From: Odiellus spinosus
Lineage: Eukaryota; Arthropoda; Arachnida; Opiliones; Phalangiidae
Length of the DNA stretch: 64,000 nt
Assembly: GCA_963920705.1 (NCBI GenBank)
Contig: OY987229.1
Coordinates: 18,357,728-18,421,727 of the forward strand
Direction: 5' to 3'
Shown: positions 47,001 through 64,000 of the stretch, piece after piece
Layout of the letters: the number at the start of each line of letters is the position of its first letter
Position numbering within the stretch: the stretch's first letter is position 1
Made by a program: the position numbers and the translations under genes
Notes under the pieces: generated by a model
What the model was told of the DNA's origin: nothing
Databases searched by the model: none
The model's input: only the letters and a program-made list of their open reading frames with translations

Positions 47001-47239
47001 CTCACATATAAGATTGTAGCATTTAGAAAAATGACTAGGAAGAGCCATGACTGAAGGCCAATCAGGTACAAATGAAGCAGAACAGATTCGTTGCATTCAT
47101 CAAATAGTTCGTTGGTTAAAAATACGGTAAATACAGAGGAGAGCCAAACAGTCCGTACTGATAACTCAATAATGGCTGGGAAGAATAAATCATCGCTACC
47201 AACATTCCAACGTCGCTTGAAAGCTACCAAACCAGGCAT
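44061..47239 (-). CDS. DAGLB: sn1-specific diacylglycerol lipase, beta type
   Basis: Minus-strand exons 47239-46979, 46926-46780, 46690-46554, 46318-45935, 45872-45738, 45177-44664, 44598-44279 and 44214-44061, 683 aa (human DAGLB is 672). It hydrolyses diacylglycerol at sn-1 to give 2-arachidonoylglycerol-type monoacylglycerols at membranes. The N-terminus MPGLVAFKRRWNVGSDDLFF is the family signature. Hydrophobic segments in the first 180 residues form the expected four-helix membrane anchor, the last ending in TYDPLGCSG. The lipase motif GHSLGASAG places the nucleophile at Ser446. Asp497/498 in GDDLVARLS and His665 in CDHMPHK complete the triad by comparison with the human enzyme. VPSDIAAGLILLQEKL is strongly conserved. 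A Cys-rich stretch (CCGGCCL) precedes the lipase domain. The tail is short, favouring the beta over the alpha type. An acceptor just before the ATG suggests a non-coding first exon. Confidence 0.95.
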
Positions 47240-48238
47240 TTTGTCTAAGCATGTAGCTAGAATATAAGAATTTTTAAAATACCGACAAATATTTTGAATA
47301 AATTAATGACAATAAATAAAAAACAAACTTAAAGCAAACACCAAAATTGGTATCTAGCTGCAACGATGCTTTAAACCAAACTAATCGACTAACTTTCTCT
47401 CAGTACACTAGTAGTCAATACAAGACTAAGTGTTGAAATAAAACCTGTTTTAAAATTGTTTATCACTCGAAGAAAAATAAAATACTAGTGTTGAAGGACT
47501 AAAGCTGAAGGTAAATCAAGGGTTAAAACTGAGGGAAATTAAAGGGGAAAGTGATTACCTTCTCATGATCTTCTCTCCCTCTTCACATATATATAATGAT
47601 TCTTGGGGAAAAATTGGCTTTGACCTTCATTTCATGGCAAGAGAGATTGGTTCATTGATAAAATATATCTATATAAAAGTAAAAATTCTCGATCATGAGG
47701 GAAATTGGATCTTTGGTTCTGGTTAGCTAGTTTCTAACCATGAATTAACTGAAGATCTTTATGTATTCATTTTGGTCCCTTCATTTAAATGCAGGTCCAT
47801 ACTTGTGACTTTTTTCATTTTGATATAAGACCTTGTATTATCATAAAAATTAACCCTATGGCTATTTTTGATGTAATTATTATTGCATAGGTAAAAGATT
47901 TCAGGCAGTAGTAGTTTTAGCGGTGTTAATATTACCATAATTAACATAAATTTTAAGATAATAAAAACGCACAGTGGCTAATTGGTTTTGGGAATTCCTT
48001 CCATAAATCAAAATTGCCCTGGAAGTGGAAGGTCCGCTTTTCTGTATATAAAATATTATAATATATCGCTTTTTATTATTAATAAGCCTTTTCACTATGA
48101 CAATAAAATTTTACATTTAAGTAAAGGTAAAAGCTTCATTTTTAAGATAATACTTTTTCATAGAAATATAAATGGGTCTTTCTTTAATTAAAAAAAAATT
48201 AAAATTACCTTGCTCACTGCTTCTGCGTTCAGGGTTCA
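47240..48238. other. Intergenic region upstream of DAGL
   Basis: AT-rich; no supported gene. It should contain the DAGL promoter and its non-coding first exon. Confidence 0.5.
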
Positions 48239-50016
48239 CATAATCACGGCCAACACTATTTTACAGAAAAGTAGAAAGAGCTGAAAAAAGCTGAAAGTAG
48301 GAAAACTACTATCATAGGAGGAGTTTCTGTAAATTGCGGATTTCAGCTTTTTTCGGCCCAAGGCAATTTCTGTAAATAGCGGAAAGCGGGATATGAACGT
48401 TTTTATAAAGCATATTTACATTAAATCTTCTTGCTATTATATTAGCGAAATATTTAAATCGGATTTAACTAGAAACTATTCAAATTAATTGTTTTAAGCT
48501 TCCTTACTCTCAAATACTCGGATATTATATATTAAATAAAAATAAGAATTTACGGTATGGGCGAAGGGACTGAGGGAGGTGCTTGGTTTTCCGCTACCAT
48601 CATCTGACTTAGGCGGGGGAGGGGGGAGGGAATTCAATTGCTTTTCTGTTAAAATTTTAATTTACAGAAAGTCGAACTATATTTTGCAGACGGAAAAATT
48701 TAAATTTGGCGGGTTTCTGAGGGGCCGAGGGAACTCTTATAGCCGCAAAAAACGAATTTTATACTAAATATTAATAAAATTTAAACTGAATTTAATTAAA
48801 TCTAAATGGGGTTTACAATTTGAGGGAAATTAATAGAAGGCTAGATAAATTAATTTTAATGCATTTTGGTTAAAAATTAGCTTAGTTTAGGGCTGCTGAA
48901 AAAGAAATTGAATTTTACAGAAAATGGAAATAAAATTTAAACTTAATCGAATTAAATTGAAATGGGGTATTCATATTGAGGGTAATTTGGTGTAGGCTGC
49001 GTACACAAATTTTGGTGTATTTTGGGTTAATATTGGGGAAGTAAAGGGCTGCCGAAAGTGAAATTGAATTTTACAGAAAATGGAAATAAAATTTAAACTT
49101 GACCGAATTAAATCGAAATGGTGTCTTTATATTGAAGGTAATTAGGTGTAGACTGCGTATAGACATTTTGGTGTATTTTGGGTCAATATTGGGGAAGTAA
49201 ACGGCTGCCGAAAATGAAATTTTAATTTACAGAAAGTCGAACTATATTTTGCAGACGGAAAAATTTAAATTTGGCACAATAAAGCTTGCGGGAGGGGCGA
49301 CATCTCGTATCAGCCAGATTATGAGAACTACAAGAAAATTAATTTGAAACTGAATTGTAGTAAATTCGATGGGGGTGTTTATACTGAGGGTAATTACTAG
49401 GATATGCATAATAATTTCGGTGTATTTTGAGTTATTATTGAGGAAGTATAGGGCTGCTGAAAATGAATTTGAATTTTACAGAAATTCTAAATCAAATTTA
49501 AACTGAGTTTAATTAAATCTAAATGGGGTTTATAATTTGAAGGGAATTAGTAGAAGGCTATATAAATTAATTTTAAGGGATTTTGGTTTAATATTAGCTA
49601 ATTTAACAGAAAAGCAATTGAATTCCCTCCCCCCTCCCCCGCCTAAGTCAGATGATGGTAGCGGAAAACCAAGCACCTCCCTCAGTCCCTTCGCCCATAC
49701 CGAAAATTCTTATTTTTATTTAATATATAATATCCGAGTATTTGAGAGTAAGGAGGCTTAAAACAATTAATTTGAATAGTTTCTAGTTAAATCCGATTTA
49801 AATATTTCGCTAATATAATAGCAAGAAGATTTAATGTAAATATGCTTTATAAAAACGTTCCTATCCCGCTTTCCGCTATTTACAGAAATTGCCTTGGGCC
49901 GAAAAAAGCTGAAATCCGCAATTTACAGAAACTCCTCCTATGATAGTAGTTTTCCTACTTTCAGCTTTTTTCAGCTCTTTCTGCTTTTCTGTAAAATAGT
50001 GTTGGCCCATAATCAC
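48239..50016. mobile_element. Fold-back / Mutator-like element with 406-bp inverted arms
   Basis: The element proper is 48248-50007 (1760 bp). Arms 48248-48653 and 49602-50007 are inverted copies of equal length with only scattered differences by eye, starting GGCCAACACTATTTTACAG. It is flanked by a perfect 9-bp direct repeat, CATAATCAC (48239-48247 and 50008-50016). Long arms plus a 9-bp target duplication fit a non-autonomous Mutator-like or fold-back element. The interior has about five diverged direct repeats of roughly 110-160 bp (words AAATGGGGTTTACAATTTGA, GGGCTGCTGAAAA, TTTACAGAAAATGGAAATAA). A 49-bp segment around GTCGAACTATATTTTGCAG occurs at both 48661 and 49229. It has no coding capacity. 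Confidence 0.9.
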
Positions 50017-50547
50017 ATTAAAATTTCTAAGCAATTAGGCAATTCAAGCTCAAGCGGACTTAGCGGAGTTCATCTATTGCGTAAACATCTCGCTAGAGGC
50101 GCAAAATAGTTGAGGAACACTGGAACAGCAAACTTAGCTGTTTGATGGAGTCGGAGCCATAGGTCGGAGCTTCTCATTTAAGTTGGCAGTGATATTCCCA
50201 AAAAAAAGAAAAAAAAGCTAAACATAAAGATATAGTTTTTAGTTGTCTGCTTGAGCCACATACTACGAATATTTTTATTAGTCACTGTGATGTTTGAAAA
50301 GGTTTGGGCTGCATTACTTACATTTTTATGGAAAAAATTCATTGAGTCTCCTAAAATCCTGATATCTAAATTTTTAGTAGTAATATTTTTAGTAGCGAAA
50401 TCAAATGCCGTGACTAGTGCTTTATGTATGGCCCTGGTAGATAAAACTAAGTCACGTGACTCATACGAACCAATAATATTAGTAAACCAAACGGATCTTT
50501 TTTGATTTGAACAACACATTCAACGATTCGTGGAAAGGGTCGTTGGA
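50017..50547. other. Gap between fold-back element and orphan gene
   Basis: Open frames exist on both strands over about 50178-50519, but neither shows a family match or splice context. The 5' leader and promoter of the next gene should lie here. Confidence 0.45.
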
Positions 50548-51941
50548 ATGAAACGTCTGGAAACATTAGAGAAATTTGGCCAATATCTCTCATTATATTT
50601 AATTAATAATCGATTAAATCAAGAGGTAAGAATGTTTTTTGACCCACTCGTAAAATTAAAACCCCCAAAAAAGCTCTGGGTAACTCAAAAGCCACTTCTA
50701 CTTTCTACCAACTACAAAACACCGTTACAAGATCCGAAGTTTTTTTATACACACCTGGGCCTTGGCCTAAACAAGTTTAAATTTGAAATGTCGTCGCTAA
50801 CGCTAATTAATATTGCTGCTTTTTGCAGAATTCCGATACCGAGTTGAAAATGAAGCTCACCGAATCCAATCGTAACCGGGTATCGAGAAGACATAGCTCA
50901 AGAAGTAGACCTTACGACCTCCGACGTAAAGTCTTAGTGAATAATTTTCTACGAGATCAAACTCCTTATAGTACAACCAGCAATAATGAACCCAATGAAC
51001 AATCCAAAACTGATGATAATGAACTTAGAGAACCTTCGAAAGAAGAATTACCTGAAATAGATTCAAACGATCAAAGCTCTACGACCAGCAGTGACGAACC
51101 TCAAAGTACTAGCGAAACCACGTTTGAAAGCGATACTGATACTGAAAACCCCTCTGTGGCTGAATGCTCTCAAAACTATAGCCCTGAAACTAAAGAATTT
51201 CTTCATTTGATATCGAGAAGGTTAAAGATATCTGAAAACTCGAAAAAAAGCTCACCTTCAACTTCTCGTTTAACCCGCTCTGTATTCAGACTACGCGCTC
51301 TAAAAACATCCACTTCAGAATCTGACAATACCGCAGCTGTAAAACGCACAACGAAATACAGAAGAATTTGTAGAAAATTACAAAATCGACCTCAACGTAG
51401 TTGCGTTTTACACCCTTTAAGATCTTACCCAACTTTTGACCGCCTCAATGAGATATTTGAATCAAACCAATCATCCCAACCATTTTTAGAGAGATTAATC
51501 GCCAAGAGATTGAAAAATAGAAGACGTCGATGTTCGAGATCTGATAGAAAAACTAAAAAGAATGTTCTAAGGAAATCAATCTCTATTAGATGTAGAAGAA
51601 TGCTTAAGAAACTCGATTTAGTGTCAGAAAACTCTCGTAGCAGTAGTGGATCTGATCAAGAAGTTTCCACCATTAGCCCTATAGTTGAAAAGAAGGTGCA
51701 AGAATCTTCTCCGAAAAAACAGTCAACATTTACTGTTAGAATTCTGGATTCTGCGAATGGCAGCTCATCCCCTAATTATTTAAACCCTAATGAAGCTCGT
51801 GTTACCCGTTCTCATTCTTTAACTATCCCCCCTGTATTTACAAATTTAAAATCTTCACCAACCCGACGTAAGTCTGAAAGTTTCAGATTTAGTAGTGGAA
51901 TTTTTTCAATCTCCGCATTGCAAGCAGGAAGCTTATTATAA
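50548..51941 (+). CDS. Orphan basic, Ser-rich protein, 396 aa
   Basis: Modelled as join(50548..50625, 50829..51941). Exon 1 (MKRLETLEKFGQYLSLYLIN) ends at GAG/GTAAGA, and exon 2 follows a strong acceptor (GCTGCTTTTTGCAG) in phase 0. The long second frame is too long for chance in such AT-rich DNA. The protein has a basic start (RRHSSRSRPYDLRRK), an acidic Ser/Thr/Glu-rich middle, a basic region with KRTTKYRRICRKL and RLKNRRRRCSR, and a Ser-rich tail (RRKSESFRFSSG) with likely phosphorylation sites. There is no signal peptide or membrane segment. Composition suggests a nuclear protein; I do not recognise a family. A polyadenylation signal AATAAA lies at about 52124. Confidence 0.7.
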
Positions 51942-52618
51942 TATATTTTTTGTTTATTATTTGTCAAGTAACTCAATTTATATAATTGCCAAATTATTTT
52001 AGTCTTTTTTCCCCTATATTTCCATGTGTCATAATTATTAGTATTAATTTTACAAAACTAATATTGTGGTAAAATATTTTTTTTTTTCGCACAATTTTTT
52101 TTTGGTAAATCAACGAAAATGCGATAATAAATATTTTTTGTTTGAAAAACTGTCTCTTATTTTTAAACTGAGCAGGGCTTACATTTTAGTCATCAATGTA
52201 GGTTTGATTACTTAAAAAATCATAAAATATCAGAGAGGGACTATCACTACTTGCTTCGCGTCCCTTACATATCAAAATATAAAAAATAAATATTTGGTAC
52301 TACCCCTTTAATTCTGCAGCAAATCTATGTAAAAACAGAAGTCTATAAAAACTTCCTTCAGATGAAGTTCCTAGTTCTCTATTCTTGCGATGTGAAAGAT
52401 AAAAATCTTGTCATTAAATCCACTAACGACTAGTTATTATTAAATGTACGTTTTTAGTATTAGCGGATATGAGTCATATGACAAAATATATCTACCATAT
52501 TTTTGGTTTCTACGTCTTTCTATGTAGTTTTTGACTTGAAATTAAAATTTAACTCAAGTAAGAAGTACCATCTGTCTTAGAATATCGGTTATTTAAAAGT
52601 GAAACCGATACTAATATC

Positions 52619-52730
52619 CAGAGGCATAACTAGGTGAACAATAGTCCCGGTGCGAGCATTCACAGCCCCCCTGAGCTCTAGGGCCCTGGTGCACCTAACC
52701 CTATTATAGCTATGCCACTGCCGATATCAT
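52619..52730. mobile_element. Short palindromic hAT-like MITE
   Basis: The left end CAGAGGCATAACTA and the right end, whose complement is CAGTGGCATAGCTA, are imperfect inverted repeats of a type common in hAT MITEs. Imperfect 8-bp flanks (CTAATATC and CCGATATC, 6 of 8 equal) suggest an old hAT target duplication. The 112-bp interior is nearly self-complementary. Confidence 0.65.
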
Positions 52731-55176
52731 ATTTTTTTTAAGTCAATAGTTCTGCCAAATTGAGACATAAATCCCGTAAAAGTCATTAATTTTATACAAA
52801 AAGCTTATCATTTATTAACAGTAACAGTCACAGTCACACAGGCATTCTCGCAAGTTTTTTCATAAAACTTGATAATATATAATTTTTGTTTCCCTTATGA
52901 GACGGATATTCAAGCTAACGCAAGCTTTTCTTCAGTTTGTTTTTCTTATAAATAGATGTCTAACTTCCCCTTAATAATTAAATATGTTTAATTATAGAAA
53001 ATAACCCGCAGTAGAAATTAAACGATTTGTTTAAAAAGGGGTGCGTAACGTTACAACAACAAAAAAATGCGTACATGAACCCATGCAAATGTAAAAAATT
53101 AACTTAAAATACAATTGACAAAAATTGGGCAATTTTTTTCTAAGATAATAAACCTGACTAGGTCCGTATGAAAAATATATAAAAAAAAAAAAAAATGGGA
53201 GGCCAATTTTGGATTGCATAAATTAGCTTACATGGAAATTATAGTGATTTTAATAAATACAACAACACTTTTTGTTTTCAATTAAGGTTAAAGTTTCATG
53301 AAAGTTTTTTTTTAAGATATTAAATTTATTAAATCTTGATCAATAATAATTTAACTTTAATCGCTACACAAATTAGAATATACGTTTCTTCTCGCCATAG
53401 ATGATAGATCTATACTGTTTGAAGGGATTAATTATTAAAACTCATCAAAGGTTTCCAGTTAAGTACAAAGTAGAGATAATTTTCTTGGGTATTTTATTTA
53501 ACAATTTAAACAATTATTCGTCAGCTTAAATCAATTTAAGAAAACTGAATATTCTAATGCATTTTTATTTTAAACAAATAACCCATTTATCGAATAGGGA
53601 TTCGATTGAGTTTGAAAATTCATTATTCGCACAGCTCTAGTTCTAACAATTTTATCATAAATCTGTAAATTCATGAGAAACTTTCGATGAGTTTAATAAC
53701 ATTTTTACGGAATTTTTAATCCTGGTTTTCACTGAGCACGAATTTGAGGTGGCCCCCTGTTTTTTAGGGATTTTAACTGCGTAGTTTTCTATGACGAAGC
53801 GAATTCGCACACTTTGTAAAAACTGAACTTAACATTTCTAATTAATAAAAAACAACATGAGCTTCATTATCCCATTCAATAACTAATTATGCGATAAAAT
53901 GTTAAAATTTCAATTCTTTTTCATTATTTGTATCTCAATTCATGACGCTAATTAAATTAAATTAAATTGTTCAAAAAATATAACTGTGACCAAAAACAAA
54001 TTAATATCAGCAATTTGTAAAAAAGTTTTAAATTTTCAATTCGATAAATATTTGAAATATTAGATTTATAAATATAATTAGTTTTAATTAGAAACATTTT
54101 TCATGAAACTTAATACCTGCATGAAAATAATTAAGTTTTAACCAAAAAAAGGTGAAAATTAAAAATTTTAAATTAGGAAATTAATTTTTACAGTTAATTA
54201 AATTACGTTAATTAAACAGCGGGAACATTTTAAATTTTTTAACATTAACATAAATCCCCCAATTTCACCCTAATTTCTGAAAATAATTCAATTTAACGAG
54301 TTTTTTTTTTTTTTTTTTGTAGAAAATATTTTTTAAATTGTATCTTCCCTAGATAAATTTAAATTTTGTATTTGTAAATTACTAAATTCTACAGAAACTA
54401 AAGAAAAACGGCTATTTACATAAGAATGAGTAATTTTAAAAAGATTTCAGTTAAATTTAATGAGTCCATATTATCAATTACTAATTAAAAGTTTTGGGAG
54501 TTGTTACGTATTTACCGATAAAACAAAAACTGAAAAATATTTGTTTTGTTTAGTAAATAAAATGAAAACTACAACTTTTAATTTCATTTCAACATATTTA
54601 CATATCTTTACATAATGTTGTTTCTTTCTTTTTCAAATCGTACCAGAGTTGTAATTTCTATTATCCTCGAAAGATTTTATAAAAAATTGTGATACGAAAA
54701 ATGGGGGTGCGTATTTAAAAATTAACGAAAGAAAATTATTAAAACAGAAATTACGAAACAAATTAAAAACTAAGTTTCTAAGATAATAGAAATTACGGCA
54801 GTACGATTAAAACACGGAGGGGAAGTGTATTTAACAATTTGAATTTTTTAAGTTTATTTGGCGTAATGTTAAGTTTTTATAACGTAAATTTGAAATTAAA
54901 TTAGTTTAAAAACGTAACATAGGCTAATTAACTAAAAAGAAAGGGTGATTTTATAATTATTTCAAATTTTAAATTTCTAACCAATAATATGATAGAGAAT
55001 TAGTAAAAGATTATACTAGTAATTCACAAGGCAATTGGTCGTGGGTGGAGCCAAATGGTTTAGACATGTATCACAAACTACAAAAACCCCCCAATAACAC
55101 TCCTTCATTGGCAGCTATTCTTTTGGGACATGAGGATTCCTAGTATAATATTTTATTATATTCTTGGTCTAACTTA

Positions 55177-55673
55177 AGTTAAACTAGAGGGTGTGCGAGC
55201 CTTGTTTTTTGGGTTTCGAGTCAAGCTAGAGCTTTAAAAATTTTCATATCGAGCTTCAAGGGGAGATCTGGGTTTCTTACCAAGCTCGAGCTTTCGTTAT
55301 AATTTTGAGCCTTAAACTAGCCTCAAAAAATGTTTCCGCAAGAAGTATAAAAACTAAGTGATTAGATCACTTTGCCCCTTTTTATTAGTAGCACTTACAA
55401 AGCTACACTAGACGTTTTCTCCATGAATTTGTTTACTTAAAAGATACAGGGAGCCCCGCTTTAAGCGTGATGAGAATATAAACTCTGGATTTTACTTTTA
55501 TTAGGCCAAAACTGGCAATATCTCTGGCATATATCAGTGGTGTCACCCCTATTCTCCTTGGCTATTCTTTGTACCAGGCTCAAAAATCTAAAGCTTCGCT
55601 CTCTAGCCCTGGGTTAGAAACTCTGAGCTTTTGAAATGTCTTGATCGAGCTCTCGCACACCACAAAGTTAAAC
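55177..55673. mobile_element. hAT-like non-autonomous element
   Basis: The 481-bp body at 55185-55665 is flanked by a perfect 8-bp direct repeat, AGTTAAAC (55177-55184 and 55666-55673), as made by hAT transposases. Ends TAGAGGGTGTGCGAG and, in complement, TTGTGGTGTGCGAG form short inverted repeats. The interior carries further copies of CGAGCTT/AAGCTCGAG-type words but no open frame. Confidence 0.75.
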
Positions 55674-56110
55674 CTTTTACAGTTTGATACTAAATTAGTT
55701 TTAAATTACAGTATTTCTAATTGGAAATTAAATTATTTAATGTTTAGTTTGGTAAATTAATTTATTTCAACAAAATGATTTGTTTTCTCAGATCTATTTT
55801 AGGTTTTTGAAAATTTAGCTCTCCCTTCTTAAAACCGGTTAAACCTACCCACATTAATAAAAACAGTTTTAAGCTCAACATTAACCCGTTGACTAACCAT
55901 TTATAGTTTAAATATGAGCGGAAAAAACACTAATTTTGTTTTAGCTCACACTGGAATATTGTTTCTTCGATTTCTCGTCATTTTTGTGTATAGAACAGAG
56001 AGTACTAAAAAATGGCGGTATGTTTTAAATCCTATCACTTTTGAGTCATTGTTTTTCTGTTTATTATTTATTTATAAAAGTTTTTTTCCCTACTAAGCTT
56101 CGAACTTTTT

Positions 56111-62083
<5,973 letters not shown>

Positions 62084-64000
62084 TGTTTAAAATCACAATT
62101 ATAACTAATTCATGGCTTCTTCCTTTACCCGCGAAGTTACACATTTAACAATAACGAAAATGTTCCATAAAATAATTAAAATTAAGATTTAACACTGATA
62201 ACATCGCGGTAATTAGCCATTTACGCCATCGATGTAGCCACTCGCCAGAGCAAAAATTACTAATGAACTCCAAGCTTTTTTTCAACGAAGGGGACCAATA
62301 AAATTAAAGATCAGTAGTCACATGATTATTCCTCCTAAGGACTACTGATTAACCTTAGACGTGGGACTGAAAACATTATTAAGTAGTCTTTGGAAGAAGA
62401 ACAGGTACGAAAATATATGTATTTTGATTTATTTATTTCTTGGAGTTTATTTCATCGAAATAATAAATTACGGTTGTATAAACAAGGCCATGAATAAAAT
62501 TAAAAAAGACTCCCATTAGGCCATATATTATAGGTATCACATATAGCTGGCAGTTATATATATGATATATATTATACATATGGAGGACACTAGGGGGAAG
62601 CGGCGGGATTTTTTGAAAGACGTTATAGTGACGTTTTTCAAACTGAGCTATGCGCCATCTCTCAATATTTTTATTTATAATTACTTTAAAGGGAGAATGC
62701 AATCTTTCAAATTTCTTATGATTTCTTATTGATTCTTTATAATCGAAATAGGCCTAATCCAATAGTAAAAAAAAAAAAAGAAAAATACTAAGCAAATTAA
62801 ATTTTTAAATAACTCGGGGCCAGATCACGATATTCAGACCCCACTAAAAATGACTAAATAATAACCTGGGAGTTAAGAAAAGATTCATAAAATAATCTAC
62901 GACCACCAGAAATATAAATTCCGCAAAACGTATTTGCAGAAATAGATCATCTATTTCTGGTATTTGAAATTTTCAAATTTCCATATTAAAATTCCAGTTT
63001 TTTTTTTCTTATAATTTTTAATTATAATTTATGTAACAAAGTTCGGGAAGAAGATTTTTCGCCTAGACTCTGCTAGACAGTAAAAAAAGAGCGGGGCATT
63101 TGCCTCGGTTGGCACGAACCTGTGAATCGATAGAATATTAGTGGTTATTGACTTTCATTCTCCCTTTAAAAGGGTTTTTTCCCGTTTTAAAATAACAATA
63201 GAGTTGATAAGGTAAGCTGTAAGGCCTATTCCGCGCCCCCTTGCTCACCACACAAACTGGAACATCTGTTTCGTTCTACGTCAGAGACCTTTATTTATAA
63301 AATAACCTTAGAAACGGATAAAAGAGACGTTAAAAAGCACCCATATGTATTGAATATTTCCATTTTTTCAAGGCTGGCTCAAAGTATAGCATTTTATCTG
63401 ATTTTATATACTTGCCACCCTTGAAACTAACCAAAAGAGTTAGAACCCGTTTCTACGAGAAATGTTGTTTTTTTTTTTTTTTCAAGGCTGGGAGGAGGTC
63501 AGAATATATTAATCTATTGTTCACTTCAATCAAAATAGTGCATTTTTTGGATGTAATTCCAAGAAAGAAAAAAAAAAAAAAAAATAGGAAAAAAAAAGAT
63601 TAGGCAAAAAAATAATCTATCCTGTGGTTTTCGCTGGCAGTTTTGCAACTTTTGCACGTGGGGAACAGTGAAATAAAAAAGCGTTCTCAAGATATCGTTC
63701 ACTCTTACATTTACCTTTGGACTAAAGGTACGTGGTTGTTTCTTCTCTTGGGTCTTATGCTTTTAGTTACGGTTTCTTTGGAATTGGCTGTTGAGTCACG
63801 AGTGGCGCTTACCTTAGTTCTTTAAATCATTAATTTTTTAGTGAGTTTTAAAACCTTTTAAAATTTAAAATTAAGGGCTTATTTAAGGCCCGATTAGACC
63901 TCCAGAGTCCCTGACTCCCTCTCCCGAGTCCCCAGTCCCACGCTTCACTATAAGACACAGGCTTAATGCAAGTGTTCACTGACTTGAACTTCACTTTATT
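62084..64000. other. Region upstream of Smurf
   Basis: It contains the Smurf promoter side and one MITE. Homopolymer A and T runs occur around 63470-63600. A 60-residue frame at 63643-63825 has a hydrophobic stretch but no other support. No gene is called. Confidence 0.5.
62686..63169. mobile_element. MITE, TTAAAGGGAGAATG family
   Basis: TTAAAGGGAGAATGCAAT at the left and TTTCATTCTCCCTTTAA at the right, with TTAA at both borders; 484 bp. The left 80 bases (TCTTTATAATCGAAATAGGCCTAATCC) match the other family members at 58355 and 8110. The interior differs. Confidence 0.65.

Larger units (their letters stand above)
51942..56110. other. Gene-free, very AT-rich region
   Basis: Apart from two hAT-like MITEs (52619-52730 and 55185-55665), I see nothing. 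Short frames at 53031-53219 and 55914-56096 lack support. The polyadenylation signals of Smurf (TTTATT on the plus strand at 56060-56065 and 56067-56072) are at its right edge. Confidence 0.6.

Noticed and set aside
50178-50519. 113-residue minus frame and an overlapping 84-residue plus frame
   Set aside because: They lie opposite each other in AT-rich DNA with no recognisable motif; the minus frame ends in a Phe run. Coding is possible but unsupported.
63643-63825. 60-residue frame with a hydrophobic stretch
   Set aside because: No splice context, promoter or family similarity; such frames are expected by chance.

Overview
This is a piece of an insect nuclear genome. It is AT-rich, its genes have many short introns, its P-, hAT- and TTAA-type DNA transposon remnants are typical of insects, and its SMURF protein carries a Ser-Thr-Gly insertion like that of fly Smurf. 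A beetle or another holometabolous insect is plausible, but the order cannot be fixed from this window. All gene models below were built by hand from reading frames, GT/AG (once GC/AG) splice sites and remembered family sequences; none has transcript support here.

Layout. 1.4-7 kb (+): three housekeeping genes in tandem, namely maelstrom (piRNA pathway), PQBP1 (splicing-linked WW protein) and the single-exon small GTPase ARL16, with a doubtful small secreted reading frame before ARL16. 7-15.9 kb: no confident gene; it holds MITEs and a 24-bp satellite-like array. 15.9-25.5 kb: a cluster of three secreted low-complexity proteins on +, -, + strands. They are A (His/Lys/Gly-rich, 783 aa), B (140 aa) and C (Gln/Glu-rich with six EEKVWV-type repeats, 711 aa). 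B resembles a miniature of the N-terminal part of A, down to the position of a splice site, and C shows a weaker echo of the same module. This cluster is the best candidate for something undescribed. 26-38.3 kb: two cytosolic-type sulfotransferases, each 319 aa, pointing away from each other around 8 kb of repeats; the second uses a GC-AG intron. 38.9-41.3 kb: a decayed THAP/P-element-like transposon with terminal inverted repeats, followed by a tRNA-Ser(UGA) gene. 41.9-47.2 kb (-): mitochondrial-type peroxiredoxin-5 and an sn1-specific diacylglycerol lipase (DAGL beta type). 48.2-50.0 kb: a young fold-back/Mutator-like element with 406-bp inverted arms and a 9-bp target duplication. 50.5-51.9 kb (+): an orphan basic, Ser-rich protein. 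52-56 kb: gene-free, with two hAT-like MITEs. 56.1-62.1 kb (-): the HECT ubiquitin ligase Smurf in 16 coding exons, with nested MITEs in one intron and a phase-compatible candidate cassette exon. 62.1-64 kb: a MITE and A-rich DNA.

The housekeeping genes do not form a common pathway. Genes that plausibly act together are the secreted trio (cuticle, eggshell or other extracellular matrix is a guess) and the two sulfotransferases (PAPS-dependent sulfonation of small molecules).
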